This document shows, one piece after another, positions 1-5,177 of a DNA stretch of 5,177 bases. The number at the start of each line of letters is the position of its first letter. The first letter of the stretch is position 1. The DNA lies in NCBI GenBank assembly GCA_003354225.1, contig PIVH01000680.1:1-5177 (forward strand). The letters are read 5' to 3'. Below the pieces are notes generated by a model that saw only the letters and a program-made list of their open reading frames with translations, ran no database searches and was not told the DNA's origin. The translations under genes were made by a program, and so were the position numbers. The stretch comes from Globobulimina sp. Taxonomy: Eukaryota > Foraminifera > Rotaliida.

Positions 1-762
1 TGCTGGGGCTGAAGCCACACCGTACGGTTGCTTACGATCTCTAAATCTGAGGCCAAATAATGAGTATCCAATGTAATCCGCATCTTCTTTTGGTAATGGA
101 ACTTGTCTGAAGAAGTCAGCTAAATCCCTCAAAGCAAAGTAATTTTTATCAATTAATAATTTTATGTATTGGATTATATTCGGTAAGTCTTTCATTTTAC
201 ATTTTTCTTTATTTATCCATTGATTTATAGCCGTTTTACCTTTTTCGTGATATGATCCATTTCTTATCACTCTTACTTTGGTGTAAAATCCATTTCCGTC
301 CTTTTTAGGTGTTCCAAAAATCATACAGTAATATTTTGCATTATGATAAATTGGCTCAATTTGTCCATTTTTGACTTCTTCTGCTAATTTGTCAATAAAT
401 GCTTTTACGTCTTCTAAGGAATTTGCTATGTTATTGATATTTGTTGACAGTTCGAGAGGTGATAAAGGTATGCCATTCGAGTCAGTTTTATTATGGGTAT
501 TAAGAAATAATGGAAATCCATTTTCAACATATTTTATAACAAGTTTTGAATTCTGTTTTGTTTTTAAGTATTTTTTAAATTGTTTTATGTTTAAATTATT
601 TTTGAATTTAGAACCTTCGCTATGTAATTTTTGAAGATTTTGTAATTTTTGGGCACATTCAGGTGATATTTCTGAGTATAAGACAGAAATAAAAGTTAAG
701 AGAAAATTACGCCACAACCACTGCGACAATTTTATAGAACTTATTAATATATTTAACAAGAT
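1..762 (-). CDS. Reverse transcriptase (Pol), N-terminal part, cut by the left window edge
   Basis: Translating the minus strand in the frame whose codons start at positions divisible by three gives 254 open codons after a TAA at 765-763. The frame is still open at base 1. The N-terminal part is helical, with KYVENGFPLF (about 513-484) and an EDVKAFIDKLAEEVKNGQIEP block (about 414-352), as often precedes DIRS-type RTs. Next come FGTPKKDG (318-295), KVRVIRNGSY (about 279-250), CKMKDLP (about 201-181), motif A RDLADFFRQVPLP (129-91) with the first catalytic Asp at 126-124, and QPYGVASAP (30-4), equivalent to LPFGLxSAP of motif B. The YxDD motif would lie off the left edge. The first Met codon is 324-322, too late to be the natural start because it removes the conserved N-terminal region. 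Translation therefore probably starts upstream through splicing or another recoding event. RT identity is firm; DIRS/Ngaro assignment is likely, based on motif spacing and the FRDRKQPYG context. Confidence 0.85.
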   Translation of the reverse strand, partial: MLLNILISSIKLSQWLWRNFLLTFISVLYSEISPECAQKLQNLQKLHSEGSKFKNNLNIKQFKKYLKTKQNSKLVIKYVENGFPLFLNTHNKTDSNGIPLSPLELSTNINNIANSLEDVKAFIDKLAEEVKNGQIEPIYHNAKYYCMIFGTPKKDGNGFYTKVRVIRNGSYHEKGKTAINQWINKEKCKMKDLPNIIQYIKLLIDKNYFALRDLADFFRQVPLPKEDADYIGYSLFGLRFRDRKQPYGVASAPA

Positions 763-981
763 TTAAATTTTAAAGAAGATATATATTATTAAATAAGATT
801 AAATTAAGAAATTTTAAATTGTTGGAATAAAGTTGGAATATAAAAAACATTAATTAGCAAATATCAGAATTCGTTGATGATATTCAAATTGCAGCACATT
901 TGAAGATATTAAATATTAATAAGAAATTTTGATAATTGACAGTTAAATTTGTTACATTCGAGGCAGAATTTATTTAATTAC
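740..981 (-). other. Possible intron joining the Gag-like frame to the RT frame
   Basis: On the minus strand a GTAATT donor overlaps the last sense codon and stop of the Gag-like gene (GT at 981-980), and an AATAAG acceptor ends at 740. Splicing would remove 242 bases, replace the terminal Leu codon TTG with TTT, and enter the RT frame at S-I-K-L-S-Q-W. The phases match (donor after codon position 2, acceptor supplying one base). The acceptor AAG is less usual than CAG or TAG. A better-looking TCGCAG acceptor ends at 721, but it would need a phase-0 donor, and the only nearby candidate would delete the zinc module. This is an inference; a random pair of sites would match phase one time in three. 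Confidence 0.2.
763..977. other. AT-rich gap between Gag-like gene and RT frame
   Basis: These 215 bases have no long open frame on either strand. Read on the minus strand, the Gag-like frame continues past its TAA for 22 more codons. That tail contains FCLECNKFNC before a second stop. The RT frame opens only at 762. The gap must be crossed by splicing, reinitiation or separate transcription for the RT to be made. No RNA gene or clear promoter is visible. Confidence 0.5.
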
Positions 982-2219
982 AAAGTAGGACATTTGCATA
1001 ATGGATGATTGTCTCTTGGATGTAAAATACAATTATGATCACGTTGACATTTATCGGCTCCTTTATAGCATGAATCATCTGCATTGAATGCTGCACATTG
1101 ACGTGATTTGAGGGAATAATATTTCCCGGTTCCTCTCAATAAATTTTTACATTTTTTTACAGCTAAAACTAAGACATTTTCCTGATTATTATTCGAACGA
1201 TCATTATTTGAACGATCATTATTGCGATTATACGAACGTCTAAATTGTTGATCGTAATTACGATCATTATCAGAATAATCATTATTGTTTTCACTATTCA
1301 TTCGATTGTAATTCCTGTCATAGTTTCTATTATTATTTCTATTTGAGTCTTGATTATAATTTCGGCGATAATTATTCTGGTTAGGTTCATTTTGATGGTA
1401 AGTACCTTTTTTATTTGTGTCTCTATGTCGACGATCACGACCATGTCGATGACGATAATTATTTCTATATCCTTGATTATGGCGAGTCTCATTTAATTCT
1501 CTTTGGCGGTTATAATATGGATCATTGTCTGCTGAATCTCGAGGTACACCATGTTTTTTCTTGTCTTGATTCTTATCATTTTTTGTTGTTTGAATAGATT
1601 TAATTTGTGTTTCAGCGCTGCTATATTTGTTAAATGTATTCGATAGAAATATATCCAAAGTTATTTTGCTGTTTTTTATACGATGATTATTCATGAAATT
1701 GCTTGTAAATATTACTGTAAAACATTGATTTTTTACAATTGCATCAGAAACACCGCTATCTACCCATGCTGCCATTAAATGGGGATCAAATTTTGTATCT
1801 TTTACTGAATATAATAATGTTTCCATTAATTTTTTTAAATCATATGATTTATAATCAAACCATATACGGATCAAACGATATAATTCAGCTTCTTCAAAAT
1901 CTTTCGGTATTAATTTATTAAATTTAATATTTAAATTATTAATATATTCTCTAATCCAACCAAATGTATTATAGATATTCCATTTATTATTAAATAATGA
2001 TTTTAATTCAATTGAGAAATTTTCATGTAATAATTTGCATTTTTTATTCATATATTTATTAATTTGATACATTAAGTTAAGAAAAGAAAAATCTTCGTCA
2101 ATTGTGCCAGTTATAAACATTATTAAATCTGCTTTTATTGAGAGAATTATTTTTGATGTTAATACTGATTTAATATTGGCAGAAAGTGCTGGGGATTGCA
2201 ATAATGCAATATTTGACAT
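978..2219 (-). CDS. Gag-like nucleic-acid-binding protein with C-terminal CCCH/CHHC zinc module
   Basis: This 413-residue protein starts at ATG 2219-2217 in the context ACAATGT, with an in-frame TAA upstream at 2243-2241. Residues 1-200 are largely helical and hydrophobic, and may be a capsid-like or assembly domain. Residues about 212-347 are a low-complexity tract of Asn, Arg, Asp and Tyr (NNRNYDRNYNR, NDRSNNDRSNN), highly basic and likely RNA-binding or disordered. Residues 375-410 form a compact module: C375-x8-C384-x6-C391-x3-H395, then C397-x2-H400-x4-H405-x2-C408-x-C410, with FN three residues after C375. This resembles the C..FN..(G).C....C...H.C module found before the RT in DIRS/Ngaro-like elements, although here the second part has His where Cys is usual. 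The likely role is binding element RNA and assembling particles. No protease motif is visible. The gene lies between the unknown ORF and the RT, all on one strand. Confidence 0.75.
   Translation of the reverse strand: MSNIALLQSPALSANIKSVLTSKIILSIKADLIMFITGTIDEDFSFLNLMYQINKYMNKKCKLLHENFSIELKSLFNNKWNIYNTFGWIREYINNLNIKFNKLIPKDFEEAELYRLIRIWFDYKSYDLKKLMETLLYSVKDTKFDPHLMAAWVDSGVSDAIVKNQCFTVIFTSNFMNNHRIKNSKITLDIFLSNTFNKYSSAETQIKSIQTTKNDKNQDKKKHGVPRDSADNDPYYNRQRELNETRHNQGYRNNYRHRHGRDRRHRDTNKKGTYHQNEPNQNNYRRNYNQDSNRNNNRNYDRNYNRMNSENNNDYSDNDRNYDQQFRRSYNRNNDRSNNDRSNNNQENVLVLAVKKCKNLLRGTGKYYSLKSRQCAAFNADDSCYKGADKCQRDHNCILHPRDNHPLCKCPTL
1191..1220 (-). repeat. Short tandem repeat within the RN-rich tract (2 x 15 bp)
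   Basis: Two adjacent 15-base units (1191-1205 and 1206-1220) differ at one base. On the minus strand they encode the repeated peptide NDRSN. Degenerate relatives encoding NYDRNYNR-type repeats spread through about 1195-1400, which suggests that the low-complexity tract grew by slippage or small duplications. Confidence 0.8.
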
Positions 2220-2421
2220 TGTTACATTTCCTTTAAAAGTTTAGATAACAAAATTTTTAATAAATTATTAAATTGTGTGGTTGCGGTGAAAATAAAAATT
2301 ATTGATTTATAAAACAAACAAAGTTGAACTAAAATTAATTTGTAAGAAAGATTTCAGTCAAATCAAATCAAAAAAATTTAATAGCATTCAATTTGCGAAT
2401 ATAAAACGAATAAAAAATATT
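2220..2421. other. AT-rich gap between the 594-residue ORF and the Gag-like gene
   Basis: About 200 bases with no long frame. On the minus strand it holds two AG sites that could be splice acceptors. One follows a T-rich run (AATTTTAG, ending at 2329) and the other lies just before the Gag-like start (TTTTAAAG, ending at 2231). A CTAAAC branchpoint-like sequence is just upstream of the second. There is no canonical promoter or RNA gene that I can recognise. Confidence 0.45.
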
Positions 2422-2450
2422 TTAAAATGTGTAAATGTATATATATATAC
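2231..2450 (-). other. Possible intron joining the 594-residue ORF to the Gag-like frame
   Basis: The minus strand has GAAG followed by GTATAT at 2450, a good fungal-type donor, eight codons before the ORF stop. An acceptor TTTTAAAG ends at 2231. Joining them removes 220 bases and gives ...VRQLE-GNVT-MSNIALL, which continues without a stop into the Gag-like protein. The donor falls after codon position 1 and the acceptor restores the frame exactly. The alternative acceptor ending at 2329 (TTTTAG) looks stronger, but leads to a stop after about 35 codons. The extreme C-terminus that would be lost is the odd IYIYIYTF encoded by a TA run. Support is sequence-only. Confidence 0.27.
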
Positions 2451-4206
2451 CTTCTAATTGGCGGACAATATCTTTATTCGTTAATCTTTGGCCATTAATG
2501 CCAACTTTTGCATTTATCAAATTATTGACTAATACAACATTTTTATTGCGATTATTGGTAATTGCTACATCGACTATTTTTAAAATACATTCTTGTTTCT
2601 TTTGTTTATCGATTACTGCAGCAATCATATCATTTGTATTAATTGAAATTAATTGATTTTGATTTGATTTATGTTCATTCCATTCAAAGGTAGGTTTCTT
2701 TGAATATTCTCTTCTATCTAAAGCTTGTTTTAATTGATTAAATCTTTCTGTTACAGATGAATTTATTTGATTTGTCATATTTAATATGTCATTTTGTGTT
2801 AATGGCTTGTTTGTTGTTGCTACAGTTAAAGGATTCGTAGTTCTCCGTCTTCTTGAATCGGGTTGGAATAAGTTGTCAAATAAAGGGGTACAATGATCTG
2901 GTTTTGGTCTTACACGCGATTTGGGGGAGAATTTGGTAATAATTAAATGTGGGATTTTACGATGTTTAAGTATTGTTTTATATTTTCTTAAATTTATGAT
3001 ACAGCCATCATTGTCAATTATTCCTGTTTCAAAAAGTTGATTTCGGACATAAGGTAATTGTTTATTTAAATTCGTAAATAATATATTTAAATTCTTTGTT
3101 TTTGCAATGACAGCAATATGTTTATGGATTGGAGATGATACAGGCATCGAAGTGCTGAAATTAAATAAATAAATATTTGCTAATATGGCAATTAATAATT
3201 GTTGTCTGTATAAATCCGAATCATTGTTTAATATATTTAATGTTTCGTCAGTTACTGAATCACAGAAATTTTCAAAATTGGTTTTATTTGTTATGTCACT
3301 TGTTGTAAATATAGGGAAAGAAGGAGAATGTATGGTATTTGTTCTTGATGCTGCTGATCTAACTGTACTCGTTGTGGTTGTTGCAGTTCTTACATTTGTT
3401 TTTGTGGTCGAAGTTGGGTTATTAACATTCGTTGTTGTTTGGGCTGTACGTTGGGCTGCTTTGGGATTTTTAGGTTTTGTTTGTGTAGACGACTGGGTTG
3501 ACGTTGACTGATTTTTATTTAATGGATTACTATATTTATCAATATCTGGTAAAGGAAGGCCGGGAATAATAGGATTAGTAAAAGAGAAATCATTGTCAAA
3601 TGAATATGATAATCCAATATAGTTTGGATGTTTAAAGTTATCATTCTCCGCATTCTTAACTTCTTCTTGGGAATGGGATAAATTTAAATTTATTATATTA
3701 CTATTTTTATTTGTTAATAATAGGTCTAAGTAATTAATGTAATCAAAAGAAGTGTTATATTTATATTTTACATTTTTTAAATTATTAAACTCTGCATTGG
3801 ACACTGGTTTTGCGACAGAAAGTATTATGTCATTGATTGAGCGATAGGTATTATTGTAATCGCAATATTTGAATAAAGTATTAAGGAATAATTTCATTGA
3901 TTCGAATGCCGTGCGAGTTTTTGCTGGAATAAAATAAACTTTTGATAAACCGGATTTTAAATAATATAATAATAATACTATTTCAATTTGTGTTAAGTAA
4001 TTAATTTTATCGGAATTTGAGATATTGGAAGGTTTTGATTTTAGGACATTTTTACGGAAAGATATTATCCAATTTGATTCATTAATTTTTGCAATTTGAT
4101 CTGCTAATCTTCCGTATAATTGTATTACATCAATTTCACAAAATTTTACTGGATCGGTTATGAATGTGTTTACTTCTTCTTCGATTTCATTTTTATTTGA
4201 TGTCAT
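2422..4206 (-). CDS. Unknown 594-residue retroelement protein, first ORF
   Basis: I do not recognise this family. The ATG at 4206-4204 is the first in-frame Met after a TAA at 4266-4264 and has A at -3. Residues 1-200 look helical and globular, with a hydrophobic stretch IEIVLLLYYL near 74-83. Residues about 231-297 are a Ser/Thr/Gln/Asn-rich linker (STSTQSSTQ, TATTTTSTV), probably disordered. Residues about 305-400 form a second helical region (YRQQLLIAILANIYLF). Residues about 403-456 are strongly basic (LRKYKTILKHRK, SRRRRTT), fitting nucleic-acid binding. Residues 470-500 may form a short coil, followed by a helical C-terminal part. There is no protease, zinc or polymerase motif. Its place 5' of the zinc-module protein and RT, on the same strand, suggests a structural (capsid/Gag) role, possibly as the N-terminal part of a spliced Gag. 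An accessory gene or captured host gene is the alternative. Confidence 0.7.
   Translation of the reverse strand: MTSNKNEIEEEVNTFITDPVKFCEIDVIQLYGRLADQIAKINESNWIISFRKNVLKSKPSNISNSDKINYLTQIEIVLLLYYLKSGLSKVYFIPAKTRTAFESMKLFLNTLFKYCDYNNTYRSINDIILSVAKPVSNAEFNNLKNVKYKYNTSFDYINYLDLLLTNKNSNIINLNLSHSQEEVKNAENDNFKHPNYIGLSYSFDNDFSFTNPIIPGLPLPDIDKYSNPLNKNQSTSTQSSTQTKPKNPKAAQRTAQTTTNVNNPTSTTKTNVRTATTTTSTVRSAASRTNTIHSPSFPIFTTSDITNKTNFENFCDSVTDETLNILNNDSDLYRQQLLIAILANIYLFNFSTSMPVSSPIHKHIAVIAKTKNLNILFTNLNKQLPYVRNQLFETGIIDNDGCIINLRKYKTILKHRKIPHLIITKFSPKSRVRPKPDHCTPLFDNLFQPDSRRRRTTNPLTVATTNKPLTQNDILNMTNQINSSVTERFNQLKQALDRREYSKKPTFEWNEHKSNQNQLISINTNDMIAAVIDKQKKQECILKIVDVAITNNRNKNVVLVNNLINAKVGINGQRLTNKDIVRQLEGIYIYIYTF
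2438..2449. repeat. (TA)6 microsatellite at the end of the 594-residue ORF
   Basis: A run of six TA units lies directly after a splice-donor-like GAAG/GT on the minus strand. If translated it gives the IYIYIY tail just before the stop. Such a tail is atypical of the rest of the protein, so either the ORF ended by chance in a microsatellite or the run is intronic. Confidence 0.85.
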
Positions 4207-4543
4207 TTTATTTTTAATTTTAATATGAATATATATTTCGGGCGTTGAGAAATAAGGGGAAGTTTAGTTAGTTTGTTTAAATTTGGAAGTTTGCTAATTT
4301 GCTAATTTGTATGTAGATGACTTTAGTTGTTTGGGTGTGATTTCCTATCACTTATTCTTTTTTGCAAGGGGTCTGGTTTAAAGAGAGAGGCAAAAAAATT
4401 TGTTGAAGTTCAGTTCAAAGATAAAAAACTTCACTTCAACAACAAATAAAAACACACTTCACACAAAGTCATTATAAGCAGAATAATTGCACTACGATTA
4501 TTATTATGATTTATACAATTCCATAAATCTTGGTGCTTGAAAT
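4207..4543. promoter_or_regulatory. Putative 5' leader/promoter region of the element
   Basis: This 337-base stretch has no long frame and lies upstream of the minus-strand 594-residue ORF. An ATATATATT box at 4229-4237 is about 25 bases before the ATG, probably too close for a TATA box and more likely just AT-rich leader. It contains a perfect 10-bp inverted repeat (4400-4409 / 4433-4442) and a direct duplication of TTGCTAATT near 4292-4308. It may hold the element's promoter and part of a terminal repeat, but no matching second copy is in the window. Confidence 0.35.
4400..4442. repeat. Inverted repeat, 10-bp arms, 23-base loop
   Basis: TTGTTGAAGT at 4400-4409 is perfectly complementary to ACTTCAACAA at 4433-4442. 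A second nested pairing is possible (GAAGTT 4405-4410 with AACTTC 4427-4432), so two alternative hairpins could form. It lies about 200 bases upstream of the first element ORF. It could be a structured leader, a transcription signal or part of a terminal repeat. Confidence 0.75.
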
Positions 4544-4765
4544 ATGAAGGTGATAACATTAACATCACCACCGATAACGACATCGATGAATCAGAACAAG
4601 ATTAAATACTCCATGATAAATGCAATCAATTCCATTTTAGTTAAATTAGGTTCTTTGGGTGTTACTGAAAGTGAAATAATCGAAGGTATTAAATCTATCG
4701 CACTAATCGCAGATTGCAATGTTGATGGTATTGTTGCAGTACACACAAAAAGATTATTGGAATAG
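4544..4765 (+). CDS. Small hypothetical protein, divergent from the retroelement
   Basis: A 73-residue plus-strand frame with its own ATG (ATATGA) and a stop in frame just before it (TGA 4538-4540). The composition looks protein-like and unlike a random AT-rich frame. There is a Thr/Ser/Pro-rich start (TLTSPPITTSMNQ) and then a plausible amphipathic helical part (MINAINSILVKLGSLGVTESE, IIEGIKSIALI). I recognise no family, membrane span or catalytic motif. A second plus-strand frame (about 4760-4865, NVDVMKSRASGTHLREWYTG) follows in a different register and also looks protein-like. The two together could be a decayed or spliced gene, either host sequence flanking the element or a remnant of another one. 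Confidence 0.35.
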   Translation: MKVITLTSPPITTSMNQNKIKYSMINAINSILVKLGSLGVTESEIIEGIKSIALIADCNVDGIVAVHTKRLLE

Positions 4766-4892
4766 TAATAATGTGGATGTTATGAAAAGTAGAGCGAGTG
4801 GTACACATTTACGTGAATGGTATACCGGTTTAATGCATAATATAGCAATCATAGAATGTTTTTATTATCATTGTAATTATATTATGTATTCA

Positions 4893-4923
4893 TTTATATT
4901 GATATAAACATGGTATTAACCAT
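4893..4923. repeat. Two adjacent short palindromes
   Basis: TTTATAT-TG-ATATAAA (4893-4908) is immediately followed by ATGGT-ATTA-ACCAT (4910-4923). Both are perfect. The first is pure AT and could occur by chance in this composition. The second includes GG/CC and is less expected. Confidence 0.6.
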
Positions 4924-5049
4924 ATAATATTTATAATTAGTATATGTTTTGTAAAGTCCTATCAATATATCAACGTATAAATGATAGTATCTTGCGACTG
5001 ATATAGAGATTTAGACCAATGAAGTCGAGAGTATTTAAATCGTTGTGAC

Positions 5050-5063
5050 GTTTCGGTCGAAAC
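5050..5063. repeat. Palindrome GTTTCG-GT-CGAAAC
   Basis: Perfect 6-bp arms around a 2-base centre, GC-richer than its surroundings and flanked by TGAC (5046-5049) and TGACC (5066-5070). It could be a protein-binding site or a recombination site core. Function is unknown. Confidence 0.65.
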
Positions 5064-5094
5064 TATGACCTTTACGAACACGTTTGAGTTTTGT

Positions 5095-5174
5095 AAATTA
5101 AATTAGAAAAAACACTAAGTTCCACACTCACAAATAGTCAAACACACAATTCCAAGTTCAACGGAATTTAATTT
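5095..5174. repeat. Inverted repeats at the right edge of the window
   Basis: AAATTAAATT at 5095-5104 is the reverse complement of AATTTAATTT at 5165-5174. Nested in this is AATTCC (5148-5153) with GGAATT (5163-5168) around a 9-base loop. The enclosed segment is CA-rich on the plus strand. The low-complexity arms lower the significance of the outer pair. Confidence 0.45.
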
Positions 5175-5177
5175 GTA

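Larger units (their letters stand above)
1..4206 (-). mobile_element. Retroelement of the tyrosine-recombinase (DIRS/Ngaro-like) group, 5' part, truncated by the window
   Basis: Three consecutive minus-strand frames make up this element: an unknown 594-residue protein, a Gag-like protein with a zinc module, and a reverse transcriptase. The RT lacks a 3' end here because the window stops inside its palm domain. The RT blocks and the preceding C-x8-C-x6-C-x3-H zinc module together are what is seen in DIRS/Ngaro-type elements, which integrate with a tyrosine recombinase instead of a DDE integrase. No recombinase is visible, so the class is inferred from RT style only. A Ty3-like or other RT lineage is the main alternative. 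The three main frames have no internal stops, so the copy may be recent. The right boundary is not defined and could lie anywhere in 4207 to 5177, or beyond. Confidence 0.7.
4766..5177. other. Non-coding AT-rich flank with palindromes
   Basis: Apart from a short open stretch to about 4907 on the plus strand (NNVDVMKSRASGTHLREWYTG and a hydrophobic tail), I see no gene. The region has several short perfect inverted repeats and ends in a CA-rich segment (5107-5160) that resembles the CA-rich segment at 4440-4470. It may be element terminal sequence or host flank. Confidence 0.4.

Noticed and set aside
371-634. Plus-strand 87-residue frame
   Set aside because: It lies opposite the RT frame, which has recognisable motifs; the plus-strand peptide is hydrophobic low-complexity shadow.
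1191-1220. Possible CRISPR-like or satellite array
   Set aside because: Only two short adjacent units exist with no spacers, and they are coding repeats.
1298-1492. Minus-strand 64-residue Ile-rich frame
   Set aside because: It is an out-of-register reading of the Asn/Arg repeat tract of the Gag-like gene; repetitiveness explains the open frame.
2273-2290. Similarity of GTGTGGTTGCGGTG (plus strand) to GTGGTTGTGGCG on the minus strand near 720-709
   Set aside because: Ten of twelve bases agree in inverted orientation, but the match does not extend, and one copy lies in coding sequence; treated as chance.
3185-3511. Plus-strand 108-residue Val-rich frame
   Set aside because: It is the complement of the Ser/Thr-rich linker of the 594-residue ORF (ACN/ACT codons read back as Val/Gly), so it is a compositional shadow.
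4207-5177. tRNA gene or primer-binding site
   Set aside because: No cloverleaf or T-loop GGTTCGAxxCC sequence could be found on either strand by eye.

Overview
The window is very AT-rich. It carries long low-complexity Asn/Lys/Ile-rich eukaryote-style reading frames, with no Shine-Dalgarno sites and no operon-like packing. It is most likely nuclear DNA of an AT-rich eukaryote. An early-diverging fungus of the Rhizophagus (arbuscular mycorrhizal) type would fit, but the host cannot be fixed from the sequence alone.

Most of the window, about 1 to 4206 and probably beyond, is the 5' two thirds of a retroelement read on the minus strand. In reading order it holds a 594-residue protein of unknown family (4206 to 2422), a 413-residue Gag-like protein with an RN-rich tract and a C-terminal zinc-binding module (2219 to 978), and an open reverse transcriptase frame (762 to 1) that runs off the left edge. 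The RT has the thumbprint of tyrosine-recombinase retroelements (DIRS/Ngaro/PAT group): an FGTPKKDG block, an RVIRNGS block, a catalytic DL..FF..VPL motif A and a QPYGVASAP motif B. The CCCH-type zinc module before it is also typical of that group. The RNase H, tyrosine recombinase and 3' repeats expected in such an element would lie left of the window.

The three frames are separated by AT-rich gaps of about 200 bases, and each is in a different frame. Both gaps can be read as introns with matching phase (2450 to 2231 and 981 to 740). These would fuse the three frames into one Gag-Pol protein. This is a hypothesis from splice-like dinucleotides only.

Right of the element's first ATG, 4207 to 5177 is a leader or flank with several short inverted repeats and one small plus-strand open frame (4544 to 4765) of unknown nature. 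I see no tRNA, rRNA or CRISPR array, and no complete terminal repeat pair.
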